The notes under the pieces were generated by a model. The model was given only the letters and a program-made list of their open reading frames with translations, had not been told where the DNA came from and did no database searches. A program made the position numbers and the translations under genes. Of a stretch of DNA of 14,973 nucleotides, positions 14,972 through 14,973 are shown one piece after another. Position 1 is the stretch's first letter. Every line of letters begins with the position of its first letter. The DNA is from Candidatus Delongbacteria bacterium. GTDB lineage: Bacteria > CAIWAD01 > BS150m-G50. The stretch spans positions 1 to 14,973 of the forward strand of contig JADHUQ010000040.1 in the NCBI GenBank assembly GCA_016784425.1, in the 5' to 3' direction.

Positions 14972-14973
14972 TG

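Overview
The window is a gene-dense piece of chromosome from a Gram-negative (diderm) bacterium. The evidence for an outer membrane is a predicted beta-barrel protein, a periplasmic SLBB protein and a lipobox lipoprotein. Base composition looks moderately G+C-rich, and ATG, GTG and possibly TTG starts with AGGAG-type ribosome binding sites are used. The sequence alone does not let me place it in a phylum. All genes but two run on the minus strand. I see no tRNA, rRNA, CRISPR array, transposase or phage gene.

Positions 1-2407 (plus strand): the 3' part of a long-chain acyl-CoA synthetase gene overlaps purM (AIR synthetase, purine synthesis) by 14 nt. PurM ends only 6 bp from the convergent stop of a Na/Pi-cotransporter-family gene.

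Positions 2414-7629 (minus strand, read right to left): an LCAT-like alpha/beta hydrolase, an M18 zinc aminopeptidase, a CYTH-domain triphosphatase and a Na/Pi cotransporter with a C-terminal PhoU-like domain. Spacing from hydrolase to aminopeptidase (43 bp) and aminopeptidase to CYTH (96 bp) fits co-transcription. A 295-bp gap with a 9-bp perfect hairpin and other symmetric elements precedes the cotransporter. Another 295-bp gap precedes the hydrolase.

Positions 7925-14956 (minus strand): icmF (fused isobutyryl-CoA mutase with its own G-protein chaperone) is followed 3 nt later by a lipoprotein. Then come an SLBB-domain secreted protein, a beta-barrel with a C-terminal charged helix, a membrane protein with an HELTH metalloprotease motif, and a THEP1-type NTPase. 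The last pair is tightly coupled: the polyglycine C-terminus of the protease is encoded by the same G-rich tract that serves as ribosome binding site for the NTPase.

The ends of the window are ordinary metabolism: fatty-acid activation, purine synthesis and B12-dependent acyl-CoA rearrangement. The less familiar part is the central cell-envelope cluster (about 8.4-11.7 kb). There a single-domain SLBB protein with a C-terminal hydrophobic segment sits beside a barrel with a coiled-coil tail, a lipoprotein and an intramembrane-type protease. It could be an envelope export or assembly module, but that is inference from domains and gene order.
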